A DNA stretch of 64,000 bases. Origin: an uncultured Marinomonas sp. (GTDB lineage: Bacteria > Pseudomonadota > Gammaproteobacteria > Pseudomonadales > Marinomonadaceae). A program made the translations under genes and the position numbers. Below the pieces are notes generated by a model. The model was not told the origin of the DNA. It made no database searches and saw nothing but the letters and a program-made list of their open reading frames with translations. Shown here one piece after another: positions 6,193 to 14,309 of the stretch. The stretch's first letter is position 1; each line of letters starts with the position of its first letter. Location: the NCBI GenBank assembly GCA_947493575.1, contig CANLRQ010000006.1:1-64000 (forward strand), in the 5' to 3' direction.

Positions 6193-7508
6193 ATGGACAC
6201 TCCGATTTTTGCAAGCAAAATCAAGTATTAACAAGAGTAGTTTTGCAGCCATCTATTCGGATTTTATATAACGCTCTATTGGCTTTTATCCCCGATGAAC
6301 TCCGCTGACTTGGTTCTAATCATTTTGGCGTTTTCAACGAAACGATGTTAGTCCCAGAATTTCCAAGTCACGGTCTTACCTATCTTGTCATCACTCTTTT
6401 TTACTAAGCAAAACTTGGTGTATCACTACTTCATTATTTAAACCATTTGAGCTTTGTACTTTTGATCTCGTGCAAGCACCGCCCAAACAACCCTTACTAA
6501 TTTATTCGCTAATGCAACAATCACTTTGTTCTTATGCATTCTTGATTGCAAATTCATAACCCATTCATAATAAGGCTTACCCGGTTTCAAATGCCTTATT
6601 ACCGCTTTCGCGCCATGTATAAACATACGTCTTAGATAAGAATCACCGCGTTTACTTATTCCTAATAAAAGCGATTTTCCACCGATTGAATGTTGACTTG
6701 GCACTAAACCTAGCCACGCAGATAACTGACGACCCGATGAAAAAGCCTTAGCATCACCTACACTAGCAACTAAAGCAGATGCCGTTAATCGACCAACACC
6801 TGGAATTTCTCTAATTGCCTCACATTCACTGCTTTCTTGGCTCGCACGATCAATTTCATCATCTAAGCTTTCAATATAATTTTCTAAATCCGTTAACCGT
6901 AATTGCATCGATTTAACATGATGGCACAAAATTTTGGGCAGGCTCTCTTCAACCAAAGAGAAATCCTCTCTAAACCACATTTTCAAACGGTATCTTCCTG
7001 ATGGAATACTCACACCAAATTCTTGCAAACTCGCTCTAATTCGATTGATCAAAGCTGTCCTTTCTTTAACTGCTCCATCACACTCTCGGTGAAGTAAAAG
7101 CAAAGCTTGTTGTTCTTCACTTTTAACTGAAACGAAACGCATATTTGGCCTACTTACCGCTTCACAGATTGCTTCTGCATCCGCTGCATCATTCTTATTC
7201 GTTTTTACGTAAGGCTTTACATACTGCGGTGGCATTAACTTCACTGTATGCCCTAGTTTCTTAATTTCTCTTGCCCAATAATGAGAACTGCCACAAGCTT
7301 CCATTCCTATCAAACAAGGCTCAAGATTATTTAAAAAACGAAGCACTTGGTTTCGACGTAATACTTTATTAATAATCTTTTTTCCGGCCTTATCAAAAGC
7401 ACATAACTGAAAAACAGACTTTGCTAAATCAATACCAATAGTATGAATAGTTTTCATGATTTTTCTCCTTTTTAAACTGACATAATCAGTATAGAAGGGA
7501 GTGTCCAT
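6193..7508 (-). mobile_element. IS110-family (IS1111-type) insertion sequence
   Basis: A DEDD-type transposase gene is framed by the 11-bp inverted repeat ATGGACACTCC (6193-6203) and GGAGTGTCCAT (7498-7508). Such short subterminal repeats are typical of the IS1111 subgroup rather than classical IS110. The true ends may lie a few bases outside the repeats. One end is 4 bp from an integron core site. IS1111-attC elements are known to target attC sites specifically, which makes this position unlikely to be chance. No target duplication is visible, as expected for the family. Confidence 0.82.
6438..7457 (-). CDS. IS110/IS1111-family DEDD transposase
   Basis: 339 residues. The N-terminal RuvC-like DEDD domain has GIDLAKSVFQL (D10), an acidic residue in LIGMEACGSSHYWARE and the pair in KNDAADAEAI near 98. 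The C-terminal Tnp domain has IPGVGRLTASALVASVGD (helix-hairpin-helix) and a serine-containing region around SIGGKSLLLGISKRGDSYLRRM. The start MKTIHTIG at 7457 follows AAGGAG; the longer frame from 7508 begins inside the terminal repeat and is unlikely. It appears complete, so the element may still be mobile. It reads in the same direction as the cassettes, which lie downstream of it, so read-through from the element could also transcribe them. Confidence 0.93.
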   Translation of the reverse strand: MKTIHTIGIDLAKSVFQLCAFDKAGKKIINKVLRRNQVLRFLNNLEPCLIGMEACGSSHYWAREIKKLGHTVKLMPPQYVKPYVKTNKNDAADAEAICEAVSRPNMRFVSVKSEEQQALLLLHRECDGAVKERTALINRIRASLQEFGVSIPSGRYRLKMWFREDFSLVEESLPKILCHHVKSMQLRLTDLENYIESLDDEIDRASQESSECEAIREIPGVGRLTASALVASVGDAKAFSSGRQLSAWLGLVPSQHSIGGKSLLLGISKRGDSYLRRMFIHGAKAVIRHLKPGKPYYEWVMNLQSRMHKNKVIVALANKLVRVVWAVLARDQKYKAQMV

Positions 7509-7785
7509 TTCATTATTTTAATAGTGCGCATGCGTGTTTACACATTTCCAAAAGCATCCAAATATCCTTATAAGATTTTGAATCAAAAGAAGATTATAAG
7601 CTTTCCCACAAAGCTAAAAGCAGGAAAAACGAGCATGCGCGTTATATCGTTTATCCACAGCGCGTTATTTATGAAAAAGAACGATCCATGAATTCTTATG
7701 TATTGATACTAAAACATTTTTCACATTCCTGCTAATACAATTCGAGCAAACACACGGTTATTTTTTAGACAAAACGAGCGTAATA
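7509..7785. other. Candidate attI / array-promoter region
   Basis: Non-coding DNA between the IS and the integrase gene, where attI and the leftward cassette promoter Pc are expected by integron architecture. It contains an imperfect inverted pair, GTGCGCATGCGTG near 7527 and GAGCATGCGCGTTAT near 7632. I could not define attI direct repeats or a confident Pc promoter. Confidence 0.4.
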
Positions 7786-7821
7786 TTGGCAACACCAAAA
7801 ATAGACTGTATATTTATACAG
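7786..7821 (+). promoter_or_regulatory. intI promoter overlapped by a LexA (SOS) box
   Basis: A -35 TTGGCA (7786-7791) and a -10 TATATT (7809-7814) are separated by exactly 17 bases. The -10 lies inside CTGTATATTTATACAG (7806-7821), a perfect CTG-N10-CAG LexA box. LexA repression of intI with SOS induction is the established control of integron integrases, so this independently supports the identification of the gene downstream. Confidence 0.85.
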
Positions 7822-7850
7822 GTTATTATTTTATCCACAAGGAGTGTGTG

Positions 7851-8267
7851 ATGTCTTCAAGCCCTTTTCTTAACTTCATTCGTAATGAGTTAAGGTTGCG
7901 TGGTTACAGCCTAAAAACAGAAAAATCTTATCTATATTGGATTAAATACTTTATTCGATTCCATAAACTCCAGCACCCCAACAATATGGGGGCTGAAGAG
8001 GTAAGAGCTTTTTTATCGTTTCTTGCCGTAGAAAAAAACGTAGCAATCAATACTCAAAAATCGGCACTCAATGCACTTGCTTTTTTGTATAACAAACTAC
8101 TTGATCAGCCTTTAGGAGATTTGGGATTTCAACATGCTAAGCAAGGCCGACGTTTACCTATTGTTTTAGAAGCTAATGAAATTCAAAAAATACTAAGCTG
8201 TTTAAGTGACCGAGATCAAGCACTAGAAGCCCCTCATTCAGTTAATCTAATAATTTCAAACAGTTAG
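7851..8267 (+). pseudogene. intI: Integron integrase IntI, truncated after its N-terminal domain
   Basis: Residues 1 to about 123 closely follow integron integrases: SPFLNFIRNELRLRGYSLKTEKSYLYWIKYFIRFH, MGAEEVRAFLSFLAVEKNVAINTQKSALNALAFLYNKLLDQPLG, RRLPIVLEANEIQKIL. This is the SAM-like DNA-binding domain and the start of the catalytic domain. After SDRDQ the match ends and 15 unrelated residues lead to a stop. Full IntI is about 320 residues; the IntI-specific insertion and the R-H-R-Y catalytic residues are all missing and not found elsewhere in the window. The start is ATG 7851 with AAGGAG six bases upstream. The break is followed by repeat DNA, which may have mediated the deletion. Confidence 0.9.
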
Positions 8268-8294
8268 TTTTTTATTTACCCTATAAAAAGCATG

Positions 8295-8584
8295 AAGCCT
8301 TTCGTCTTTTCTGCGCTGACGACGACAGTGACGCAAGCAGAAAAGGCGAAGGCTTTTTGTGTTCCAAGGTAGTTGTAAGCAAAGAGGTACATTTGTCGGC
8401 CTGAAGGCCGGACCTACACAAGCCCTGCGCTGACTACGACAGTGACGCAGGCAGAAAAGACGAAGGCTTTTGTGTTCCAAGGTAGTTGTAAGCAAAGAGG
8501 TACATTTGTCGGCCTGAAGTCCGGACCTACACAAGCCCTGCGCTGACGACGACAGTGACGCAAGCAGAAAAGGCGAAGGCTTTT
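8295..8584. repeat. Tandem 113/114-bp hairpin repeat, about 2.4 copies
   Basis: Units start at 8311, 8425 and 8538 (CTGCGCTGAC), spaced 114 and 113 bp. Each begins with a hairpin half CTGCGCTGACGACGACAGTG-ACGCAAGCAGAAAAG-like and contains a smaller palindrome GTCGGCC-TGAA-GGCCGGAC. The first copy has the full stem: AAGCCTTTCGTCTTTTCTGC (8295-8314) against GCAGAAAAGGCGAAGGCTT (8337-8355). Short apparent ORFs here are repeat translations. Confidence 0.9.
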
Positions 8585-8626
8585 TGCTTTGTGCATAGCC
8601 CTCTGTGTTGCATACAACCTAATAAT

Positions 8627-8806
8627 GTCGGAAGGCGCCTGCGGCTTTTCCGACTTACCCTACAAGATAAAAAAGTCTCTTTAATTACGTCAAATGATGT
8701 CTGCCTCTGGGACAATTGGCGAATTTTTCGTTCCCACGCTCCAGCATAGTAATGAACACGAATGCAGCTAATAACACGGTATGAATTCCCACGGAGACCG
8801 TGGGAA
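8627..8806. repeat. Two REP-like hairpins (GTCGGAA/TTCCGAC and TTCCCACGG/CCGTGGGAA)
   Basis: The first hairpin, GTCGGAAGG...CTTTTCCGAC, is at 8627-8654; GTCGGAAGG recurs near 8930. The second, at 8786-8806, is a perfect 9-bp stem with an AGA loop, and CGTTCCCACGCTCCAGC near 8729 is its relative. No gene is present; the region is a graveyard of palindromic repeats. Confidence 0.7.
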
Positions 8807-8823
8807 CTAGAGTAAAAAGCATA

Positions 8824-8884
8824 AAGGCTTCTGTCTTTTCTGCGCTGACGACGACAGTGACGCAAGCAGAAAAGACGAAGACTT
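8824..8884. repeat. Fourth copy of the intI-flanking hairpin repeat
   Basis: AAGGCTTCTGTCTTTTCTGC pairs with GCAGAAAAGACGAAGACTT around the same GCTGACGACGACAGTGACGC loop as the copy at 8295-8355. It is separated from the tandem block by about 240 bp. Confidence 0.88.
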
Positions 8885-8969
8885 TTTGCCTTATAAATAT
8901 TCAATTGCGTTGTATACCGTCACACAATGTCGGAAGGAGCGAGGGCCATCATTACCAATGATCTTTAAT

Positions 8970-9992
8970 CTAGCTTCTATGGCCATCCAATATCACTGCA
9001 ACCCAATGGGTTTTAGGGTTAGCTTCCATTGCGATTTTTACAATAATGGTCAACGGGATTGATAACAACATACCAACGGGGCCAAAAACCCACCCCCACA
9101 AAAGCAATGATAAAAAGACAACTAGAGTAGATAAACCTAACCCTTTCCCCATATACCTTGGCTCGATAACATTGCCCACAACCAGATTAATAACCACATA
9201 CCCAAGTGCGGTTAAGCCTGCGGCAAATCCACCTAGTTGGACAAACGCCAACATAACAGCAGGAATGGCAGCAATAATAGAACCTATATTTGGTACAAAG
9301 TTTAGGAAGAAAGCGGATACCCCCCATAAGATAGGAAAATCAACACCAAGAATAAATAACCAAAGACTAACGACACAGCCCGTTAGAATACTCACAATGG
9401 TCTTAATAGCTAGATAACGGTTTACAGCACTGGCAAAGTCTTTAAAGTTTTTCAAAGAAGAACGCGCATCCCCCAACGCATGGGACAATTTTTCAGGAAA
9501 GTCGGCCGCTTCAAACAATAAAAACACCACGGTCATGATCACTAAAAATGTATTCGTCAATACATTACCCAGCCCTGATAATGTGTTGGCAACTACCTGC
9601 ATTAAAACAGAAGGGTCAAAATATCCCCTCAATTGCTCTGTTGAAACCTCGACACCAAAACGATTCAATAATTCAATAATGCCGCCAAGCTCTTGAGTCA
9701 TTCTAATTTTATAGGTGGGTAGCTCTTTATAAAAACCATCTAAAGAAGCTCCCACAAAAATCCCTAAAGAACCGACACTAATTAAAATCAACAGCATAAT
9801 AATGGTGACAGCAATCCAAGTAGGCACACCTCTATGCCTTAACGCCGCTAAAAAAGGCGCACAAATAATGGCAATAAATACCGACAACATAAAAGGTACA
9901 ACGATCTCAGATGCAGCTTTAAGCCCTGCAATGATAATGACCAATGCGGATAGCCCTATCAACCAAGAAGTACCGCGATTTAATTCACTCAT
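8970..9992 (-). CDS. AI-2E family transporter (PerM-like permease)
   Basis: A 340-residue inner-membrane protein of the AI-2E/PerM family. It has eight or so hydrophobic segments, with the family pattern of paired N-terminal helices (LIGLSALVIIIAGLKAAS, PFMLSVFIAIICAPFLA), a soluble middle (about 85-145) and C-terminal helices carrying WGVSAFFLNFVPNIGSIIAAIPAVMLAF and NVIEPRYMGKGLGLSTLVVFLSLLLWGW. Members export small solutes or act as Na+/H+ antiporters, and the substrate cannot be predicted here. The start is ATG with AAGGAAG upstream. It is followed on the right, 15 bp away, by sbcB in the same direction and could share its transcript. Confidence 0.9.
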   Translation of the reverse strand: MSELNRGTSWLIGLSALVIIIAGLKAASEIVVPFMLSVFIAIICAPFLAALRHRGVPTWIAVTIIMLLILISVGSLGIFVGASLDGFYKELPTYKIRMTQELGGIIELLNRFGVEVSTEQLRGYFDPSVLMQVVANTLSGLGNVLTNTFLVIMTVVFLLFEAADFPEKLSHALGDARSSLKNFKDFASAVNRYLAIKTIVSILTGCVVSLWLFILGVDFPILWGVSAFFLNFVPNIGSIIAAIPAVMLAFVQLGGFAAGLTALGYVVINLVVGNVIEPRYMGKGLGLSTLVVFLSLLLWGWVFGPVGMLLSIPLTIIVKIAMEANPKTHWVAVILDGHRS

Positions 9993-10007
9993 TATTCTTC
10001 CTTTTGA

Positions 10008-11468
10008 TTAGTACTCATCGTTCAAGGGATAAATACTTTGCCCATAATCCGCTAAGTCTTGTAGCATAATTTGTTTGGTATGCGTTAGTTCAGGTTCTTG
10101 TGCTAGTTGGTTTAACTTTGAAAAATACGCTTCCATATGAATGCTACCTCCTCCATCAACATTCATCAAACGAAGACGCCTATATTCTTCCCACTCTTCA
10201 CGCTGAGTGTCAGATAACTGATCTGGGTAATTTCTTCCTATATAGCGCATCAGCATCTCAGGTAGGCGACGATCATCAAAGGACAAAGACAGCTCATTCA
10301 AATACTCTGGTGCGGTCGTACGAATGGTTTCCATACGCTTCTTATCATCACTTGAAAAGAACCCTCCCGAATACAACATTTGATCTGGATCTTTATGGAT
10401 GGGAGCCGACTCTTGTATAAACACTTTCGATATCTTGTCTGCAAGCCCCGGAGAACTTTTAATAATCGATAAGTTTTTACGACATGTATCTCCATTCAGT
10501 TCTAATCGCTGGACAACTGCAGTGTCTTTTAAGAAAGCACTTGGTGCAACAGCAGGGCAACGATTGTAATGCACCACTTTTAAGGGAATCCGAGTTTCGC
10601 CATTCAGTTCATCCGCCGTGCTAAAGACTCTCTTACGAATATCTTCAACCGACAAGTCCAACAAAACTTGAGCGTCTTCCATTAAATCAAACAGTATTAC
10701 CCCATTCTTATTAGTTGGGTGAGCAGCAATAGGAGCAACAAACGCAGCGTACTTTTTATCACGACCAAACATACCTGATATGTGTAAAAAAGGCGTCATT
10801 TTAAAGGTATTAATAAAAGTATGCAGTTCAGATTTTTGACGCATTTTAAAATAGTAATCAAACAATTTGGGCTGCTTTTGCCTAATAAGCTTCGCCATTT
10901 CAATCGTTCCATACACGTCGGATAATGCATCATGGGCCTGTTCATGCATAATACCATTGGCCTTAGTAAGCGCCTCTAATTTTAAGGACACATTACCTTC
11001 AGCATCTTCCGGCCATTTAATTCCCTCTGGGCGAATAGCATAAGCCATCCGTACTAAATCAATAACATCCCAACGAGAGCAGTTGTTTTGCCATTCTCTT
11101 GCATAGGCATCAATAAAGTTCCGATAGAAACCAAAACGAACTACCTCATCATCAAATCGTAAGGTGTTATACCCAAGACAACAGGTTCCAGGGACAGACA
11201 TTTCTTTTTCAATTGCTTGCATAAACTCCGCTTCGCACAGACCTTCTCTATTTGCATCCTGAGGTGTAATCCCTGTAAGCAAGCAAGCTTCAGGATTAGG
11301 CAGTACATCCTCAGCTAATCGGCAATAAAACATAATTGGCTCACCGATAGGGTTAAAATCAAGATCTGTGCGAATGCCTGCAAACTGCATAGGACGATCT
11401 TTGGCTGGATCAACGCCTGTAGTTTCAAAATCAAACCAAAAAAACGATGTGGGTGCTGAAGAAGTCAC
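10008..11468 (-). CDS. sbcB: Exodeoxyribonuclease I
   Basis: 486 residues, near the E. coli length (475). It removes nucleotides 3' to 5' from single-stranded DNA in recombination and mismatch repair. The DnaQ-type exonuclease domain has ExoI (DFETTG at 13-18), ExoII (LGYNTLRFDDEV near 99) and ExoIII with HDALSDVYGT near 180. The SH3-like and C-terminal helical domains specific to ExoI follow (GMFGRDKKYAAFVAPIAAHPTNKNGVILFDL, YIGRNYPDQLS). The start is GTG, with AGGAATAATTA before it. The upstream intergenic space is shared with the divergent YchJ-like gene. Confidence 0.96.
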   Translation of the reverse strand: MTSSAPTSFFWFDFETTGVDPAKDRPMQFAGIRTDLDFNPIGEPIMFYCRLAEDVLPNPEACLLTGITPQDANREGLCEAEFMQAIEKEMSVPGTCCLGYNTLRFDDEVVRFGFYRNFIDAYAREWQNNCSRWDVIDLVRMAYAIRPEGIKWPEDAEGNVSLKLEALTKANGIMHEQAHDALSDVYGTIEMAKLIRQKQPKLFDYYFKMRQKSELHTFINTFKMTPFLHISGMFGRDKKYAAFVAPIAAHPTNKNGVILFDLMEDAQVLLDLSVEDIRKRVFSTADELNGETRIPLKVVHYNRCPAVAPSAFLKDTAVVQRLELNGDTCRKNLSIIKSSPGLADKISKVFIQESAPIHKDPDQMLYSGGFFSSDDKKRMETIRTTAPEYLNELSLSFDDRRLPEMLMRYIGRNYPDQLSDTQREEWEEYRRLRLMNVDGGGSIHMEAYFSKLNQLAQEPELTHTKQIMLQDLADYGQSIYPLNDEY

Positions 11469-11548
11469 TAATTATTCCTGTTAGACAATAAAATAAAGGG
11501 TATTATACGCACCTTGGGAATTTTTTGGCGATAAAGAGGATAGACAAT

Positions 11549-12061
11549 ATGCCGGCACCGAGTCATTGCCCCTGTGGCACAGCACGCCCTTATGAAATGT
11601 GTTGTGCTATGTACCATAATAATCCAGGCACGGCCCCAACAGCTGAAGCCTTAATGAGATCACGTTATTCTGCTTTCACGTTAAACAATTTTGATTACAT
11701 TGTCGCAACACAAAAATTGGAGTCTGGCCAAGCTCAAACGGCTAACGACATCGCAGACAGTAATAACCAAACTCAGTGGATCAGGTTAGACGTAGTAGAA
11801 ACAGACAAGGGTGCTGAAAAAGATCAAACAGGAATGGTGTCATTTTGCGCCCATTTTAAAGAAGGTAAACACATAGGCCGCTTATCAGAAAGGTCTTTAT
11901 TTCAAAAAATCGATGGTGCTTGGTTTTATACATCTGGAGAACATGAAGTACAGGGCAATACACCATTAGTTAAAACGCAAGCCATGAACATTGGTAGAAA
12001 CGACCCTTGTCATTGTGGCTCCAACAAAAAATTTAAAAAGTGCTGCGGCAAAGGCTCCTAA
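11549..12061 (+). CDS. YchJ-like SEC-C motif protein (UPF0225)
   Basis: 170 residues with SEC-C zinc-binding motifs at both ends: CPCGTARPYEMCC near 7-19 and GRNDPCHCGSNKKFKKCCG at the C-terminus. Between them lies the YchJ/UPF0225 NTF2-like middle domain (ALMRSRYSAFTLNNFDYIVATQ). The SEC-C motif is the same metal-binding fold found at the SecA C-terminus. The function is unknown. I start at the ATG of MPAPSHC, preceded by AGAGGA; a longer frame opens at TTG 11525. It is divergent from sbcB. Confidence 0.92.
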   Translation: MPAPSHCPCGTARPYEMCCAMYHNNPGTAPTAEALMRSRYSAFTLNNFDYIVATQKLESGQAQTANDIADSNNQTQWIRLDVVETDKGAEKDQTGMVSFCAHFKEGKHIGRLSERSLFQKIDGAWFYTSGEHEVQGNTPLVKTQAMNIGRNDPCHCGSNKKFKKCCGKGS

Positions 12062-12097
12062 TATTTATGAGCAAATTTAATACTATTGAGGTTATTT

Positions 12098-12733
12098 ATG
12101 AATTGGGTTGAAATACTTGGGTATGTTGCATCGTTTTTAGTCGCGATATCTCTAATGATGAGCTCAATCGTTCGACTTCGCTGGATAAACCTAGCAGGTG
12201 GAATTACTTTCTCTGCTTATGGATTCATCATCGGCGCTTACCCTGTAGCGGCGGTAAATGCGTTTATTGCCTGTATTAACGTTTTCTTTCTTATTAAAAT
12301 TTATCGCTCACAGGTTATCTTTAATGTCATTAAAAGCGGCTCTGAATCTGGCCAGTCAGGCTACATAGCCCATTTTTTAGATTTCTTCTCTAATGATATT
12401 GATACTATTTACCCTGATTTTAAACGTCGCCTTAGTATCCCTAACCGTGAATATTTTTTATTAACCGAACAAGAGCGCGTTGTTGGAATTGTTTCAGGAA
12501 TTCAACATTCAGAAGAACACTTTGAAATCGATTTAGACATAGTGACACCTGCTTATAGAGACTATAAATTAGGTCATTATTTATTTGGCAACAACAATCA
12601 CTTTGCTAGTAAATTTGCTTTTACCAAAGTGACAGCTAATGTTCAAACGGAAGAGTATCAAGAATATCTACTCAAAGTGGGTTTTGCTAAAGAGCATCAA
12701 CATCTTTGGGAATATAATATCCCTAAAAATTAA
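12098..12733 (+). CDS. YgjV-like membrane protein with C-terminal GNAT-like domain
   Basis: Residues 1-70 are three hydrophobic helices (ILGYVASFLVAISLMMSSI, INLAGGITFSAYGFIIGAY, PVAAVNAFIACINVFFLIKIY) as in the YgjV inner-membrane family. Residues about 100-210 look like an acetyltransferase fold (FLLTEQERVVGIVSG, IDLDIVTPAYRDYKLGHYLFGNN, KVTANVQTEEYQEYLLKVGFAKE). The combination suggests a membrane-anchored sensor or modifier, but the GNAT cofactor loop is not canonical. The start is ATG 12098 with TGAGG six bases upstream. A 15-bp duplication of CTAAAAATTAAACAG follows the stop codon. Confidence 0.8.
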   Translation: MNWVEILGYVASFLVAISLMMSSIVRLRWINLAGGITFSAYGFIIGAYPVAAVNAFIACINVFFLIKIYRSQVIFNVIKSGSESGQSGYIAHFLDFFSNDIDTIYPDFKRRLSIPNREYFLLTEQERVVGIVSGIQHSEEHFEIDLDIVTPAYRDYKLGHYLFGNNNHFASKFAFTKVTANVQTEEYQEYLLKVGFAKEHQHLWEYNIPKN

Positions 12734-12785
12734 ACAGCTAAAAATTAAACAGCTAAACGTTTCAAGATTATCCGCCTAGAAGTAT

Positions 12786-12819
12786 GTATCTAAAAAACAT
12801 CAATTTATTTTTTAGATAC
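12786..12819 (+). terminator. AT-rich hairpin, possible terminator
   Basis: A perfect 12-bp stem, GTATCTAAAAAA / TTTTTTAGATAC, with a 10-base loop lies 50 bp after the YgjV-like gene. It is low in GC, so termination would be weak. Confidence 0.45.
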
Positions 12820-12823
12820 ATCA

Positions 12824-12960
12824 AGACCTTTGCACGACCACAACACTTGCTAGCACTTGGTTAATAAAGACTCAAAATGCTCATTTATAACTTATAAACG
12901 CCGCTTTTTCGTTTGCTTTTACCTTGTCTTATCGTCGCTCATAACTTCGTGCAAAGGTCT
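12824..12960 (-). mobile_element. MITE-like inverted-repeat element, copy 1
   Basis: A full-size copy, inverted relative to most others, with ends AGACCTTTGCACGA and TCGTGCAAAGGTCT. AGGTCTC is repeated directly after the right end. It lies between the YgjV-like gene and puuD, whose 3' ends converge on it. Inner sequence matches the other long copies (AACTTATAAAC, CGCTTTTTCGTTTG on this strand). Confidence 0.88.
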
Positions 12961-12970
12961 AGGTCTCATA

Positions 12971-14299
12971 TTATTCGTGTGACAGAAACCACTCACCTAA
13001 CACAGCCCTTTCCTCATCCAGCATTTTTGTGAGATTGCCTAAAGGCATGGTTTTTTGCAGTACTGATTGTTGGTATATCTTCGTTCTTTGTGTCGCAATT
13101 TGTTCAGCCGTATCAAACATCACACCTGCAGGAGGCGCTGAAAACATCTGCGAACTGGGCTGAGCACTATGGCAAGTGGCACATCTTTCTATCACAATTG
13201 ACTGTGCTTGCGCGCCTAAACTGGCTTGTGGACTCTCTTGTAAACTGGTTTGCAATGAAATAGTTTGCTCGCCTTTAATGACCTCATCCACATTAGTAAC
13301 CGCCGCGCCTAATGATTCTTGATGGGTGCTATCTTCCAACTGACTATTGGGATCTTGTTGGATGGGTTCACTGACTTTTGATGCTGCTGGAGGCACGTAT
13401 CTTTCAGGTTGTGTCACCCAAGCCAAACTCAGCAATAAGAAACACGCAACAGGCAAAATCCAAGTAGACTTCTCAGGTTTATGACGAATATTAAAATAAT
13501 GCCTAATGGCCGCACTGAGAACAATCAGCGCAGTTAGTATCAACCAATTTATATCACTGCCATAGGTTGAAGGGTAATGGTTACTCACCATAATAAATAA
13601 AATAGGCAATGTTAAATAATTATTATGTCGAGATCGAAGCAACGCCTTCGCGCCATATTTAGGGTCAACCGCCTCCCCTTTTTCTACCGCCGCCAATAAA
13701 GCTTTTTGTGAGGGCATAATAACATGAGCAACATTTGCCACCATTATCGTGCCTATCATGGCACCAACATTAATAAATGCGCCTCGGCCGCTAAACACCT
13801 GAGTTAGTCCATAAGCCACCAATACAAAAGCAACGAGCCCTAACACAGCCAATAACATGGGTTTATCCGACAACATGTTACTCGCAACATCATATAATAC
13901 CCAAGAAGCCAAAATACAAACTAGGCTAATTGCAACAGCCTGCCAAGGAGCTAGCTCCAAAACAGCCGGGTCAATCAAATATAAACTGGCGTTAAAGTAA
14001 TACTGCACAATTAACAAGCCCATACCCGTTAACCATGTCGTATAGGCTTCCCATTTAAACCAATGTAAAGTCTTTGGCATGGTTTCTGGTGCCGACTTGT
14101 ATTTTTCCAATCGATAAATACCACCACCATGAATTGCCCACAAATAGCCTGCTATACCTTCTTTTTGAGGGCCGCCGCGAACCAAATTATTTTCTAACCA
14201 ATTAAAATAAAACGAGGCTCCAATCCATGCTATACCAGCGGTAATATGGAACCACCTTACAAATAAATTGAGCCATTCGAGCAGATGACTTTCTAACAT
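12971..14299 (-). CDS. puuD: Membrane urate oxidase with C-terminal cytochrome c (PuuD)
   Basis: 442 residues. The N-terminal DUF989 membrane domain of PuuD urate hydroxylases has seven to nine helices with WFHITAGIAWIGASFYFNWLENNL near the start. After a Ser/Gln-rich linker (about 310-365) comes a cytochrome c domain with the heme motif CATCH and the distal ligand region around KTMPLGN. It oxidises urate to 5-hydroxyisourate, passing electrons to the respiratory chain instead of O2. The start MLESHLL has AGGAGA upstream. It is the last gene of alc-allA-puuD, 10 bp after allA. Its presence gives the operon an entry step upstream of allantoate and ureidoglycolate cleavage; allantoinase and the 5-HIU steps are not in the window. 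Confidence 0.93.
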   Translation of the reverse strand: MLESHLLEWLNLFVRWFHITAGIAWIGASFYFNWLENNLVRGGPQKEGIAGYLWAIHGGGIYRLEKYKSAPETMPKTLHWFKWEAYTTWLTGMGLLIVQYYFNASLYLIDPAVLELAPWQAVAISLVCILASWVLYDVASNMLSDKPMLLAVLGLVAFVLVAYGLTQVFSGRGAFINVGAMIGTIMVANVAHVIMPSQKALLAAVEKGEAVDPKYGAKALLRSRHNNYLTLPILFIMVSNHYPSTYGSDINWLILTALIVLSAAIRHYFNIRHKPEKSTWILPVACFLLLSLAWVTQPERYVPPAASKVSEPIQQDPNSQLEDSTHQESLGAAVTNVDEVIKGEQTISLQTSLQESPQASLGAQAQSIVIERCATCHSAQPSSQMFSAPPAGVMFDTAEQIATQRTKIYQQSVLQKTMPLGNLTKMLDEERAVLGEWFLSHE

Positions 14300-14309
14300 A
14301 TCTCTTCTC

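Noticed and set aside
7431..7508. Longer start of the transposase at 7508
   Set aside because: It would begin inside the terminal inverted repeat; the ATG at 7457 has AAGGAG and a proper IS110 N-terminus.
8295..8584. CRISPR-like array from the 113/114-bp periodicity
   Set aside because: The whole period is repeated, not just a short repeat with unique spacers; no cas genes.
8256..8904. Several overlapping 60-125 codon frames with repeated LRLFCLRHCR peptides
   Set aside because: They are translations of the tandem hairpin repeats; the same peptide recurs in several frames because the DNA repeats.
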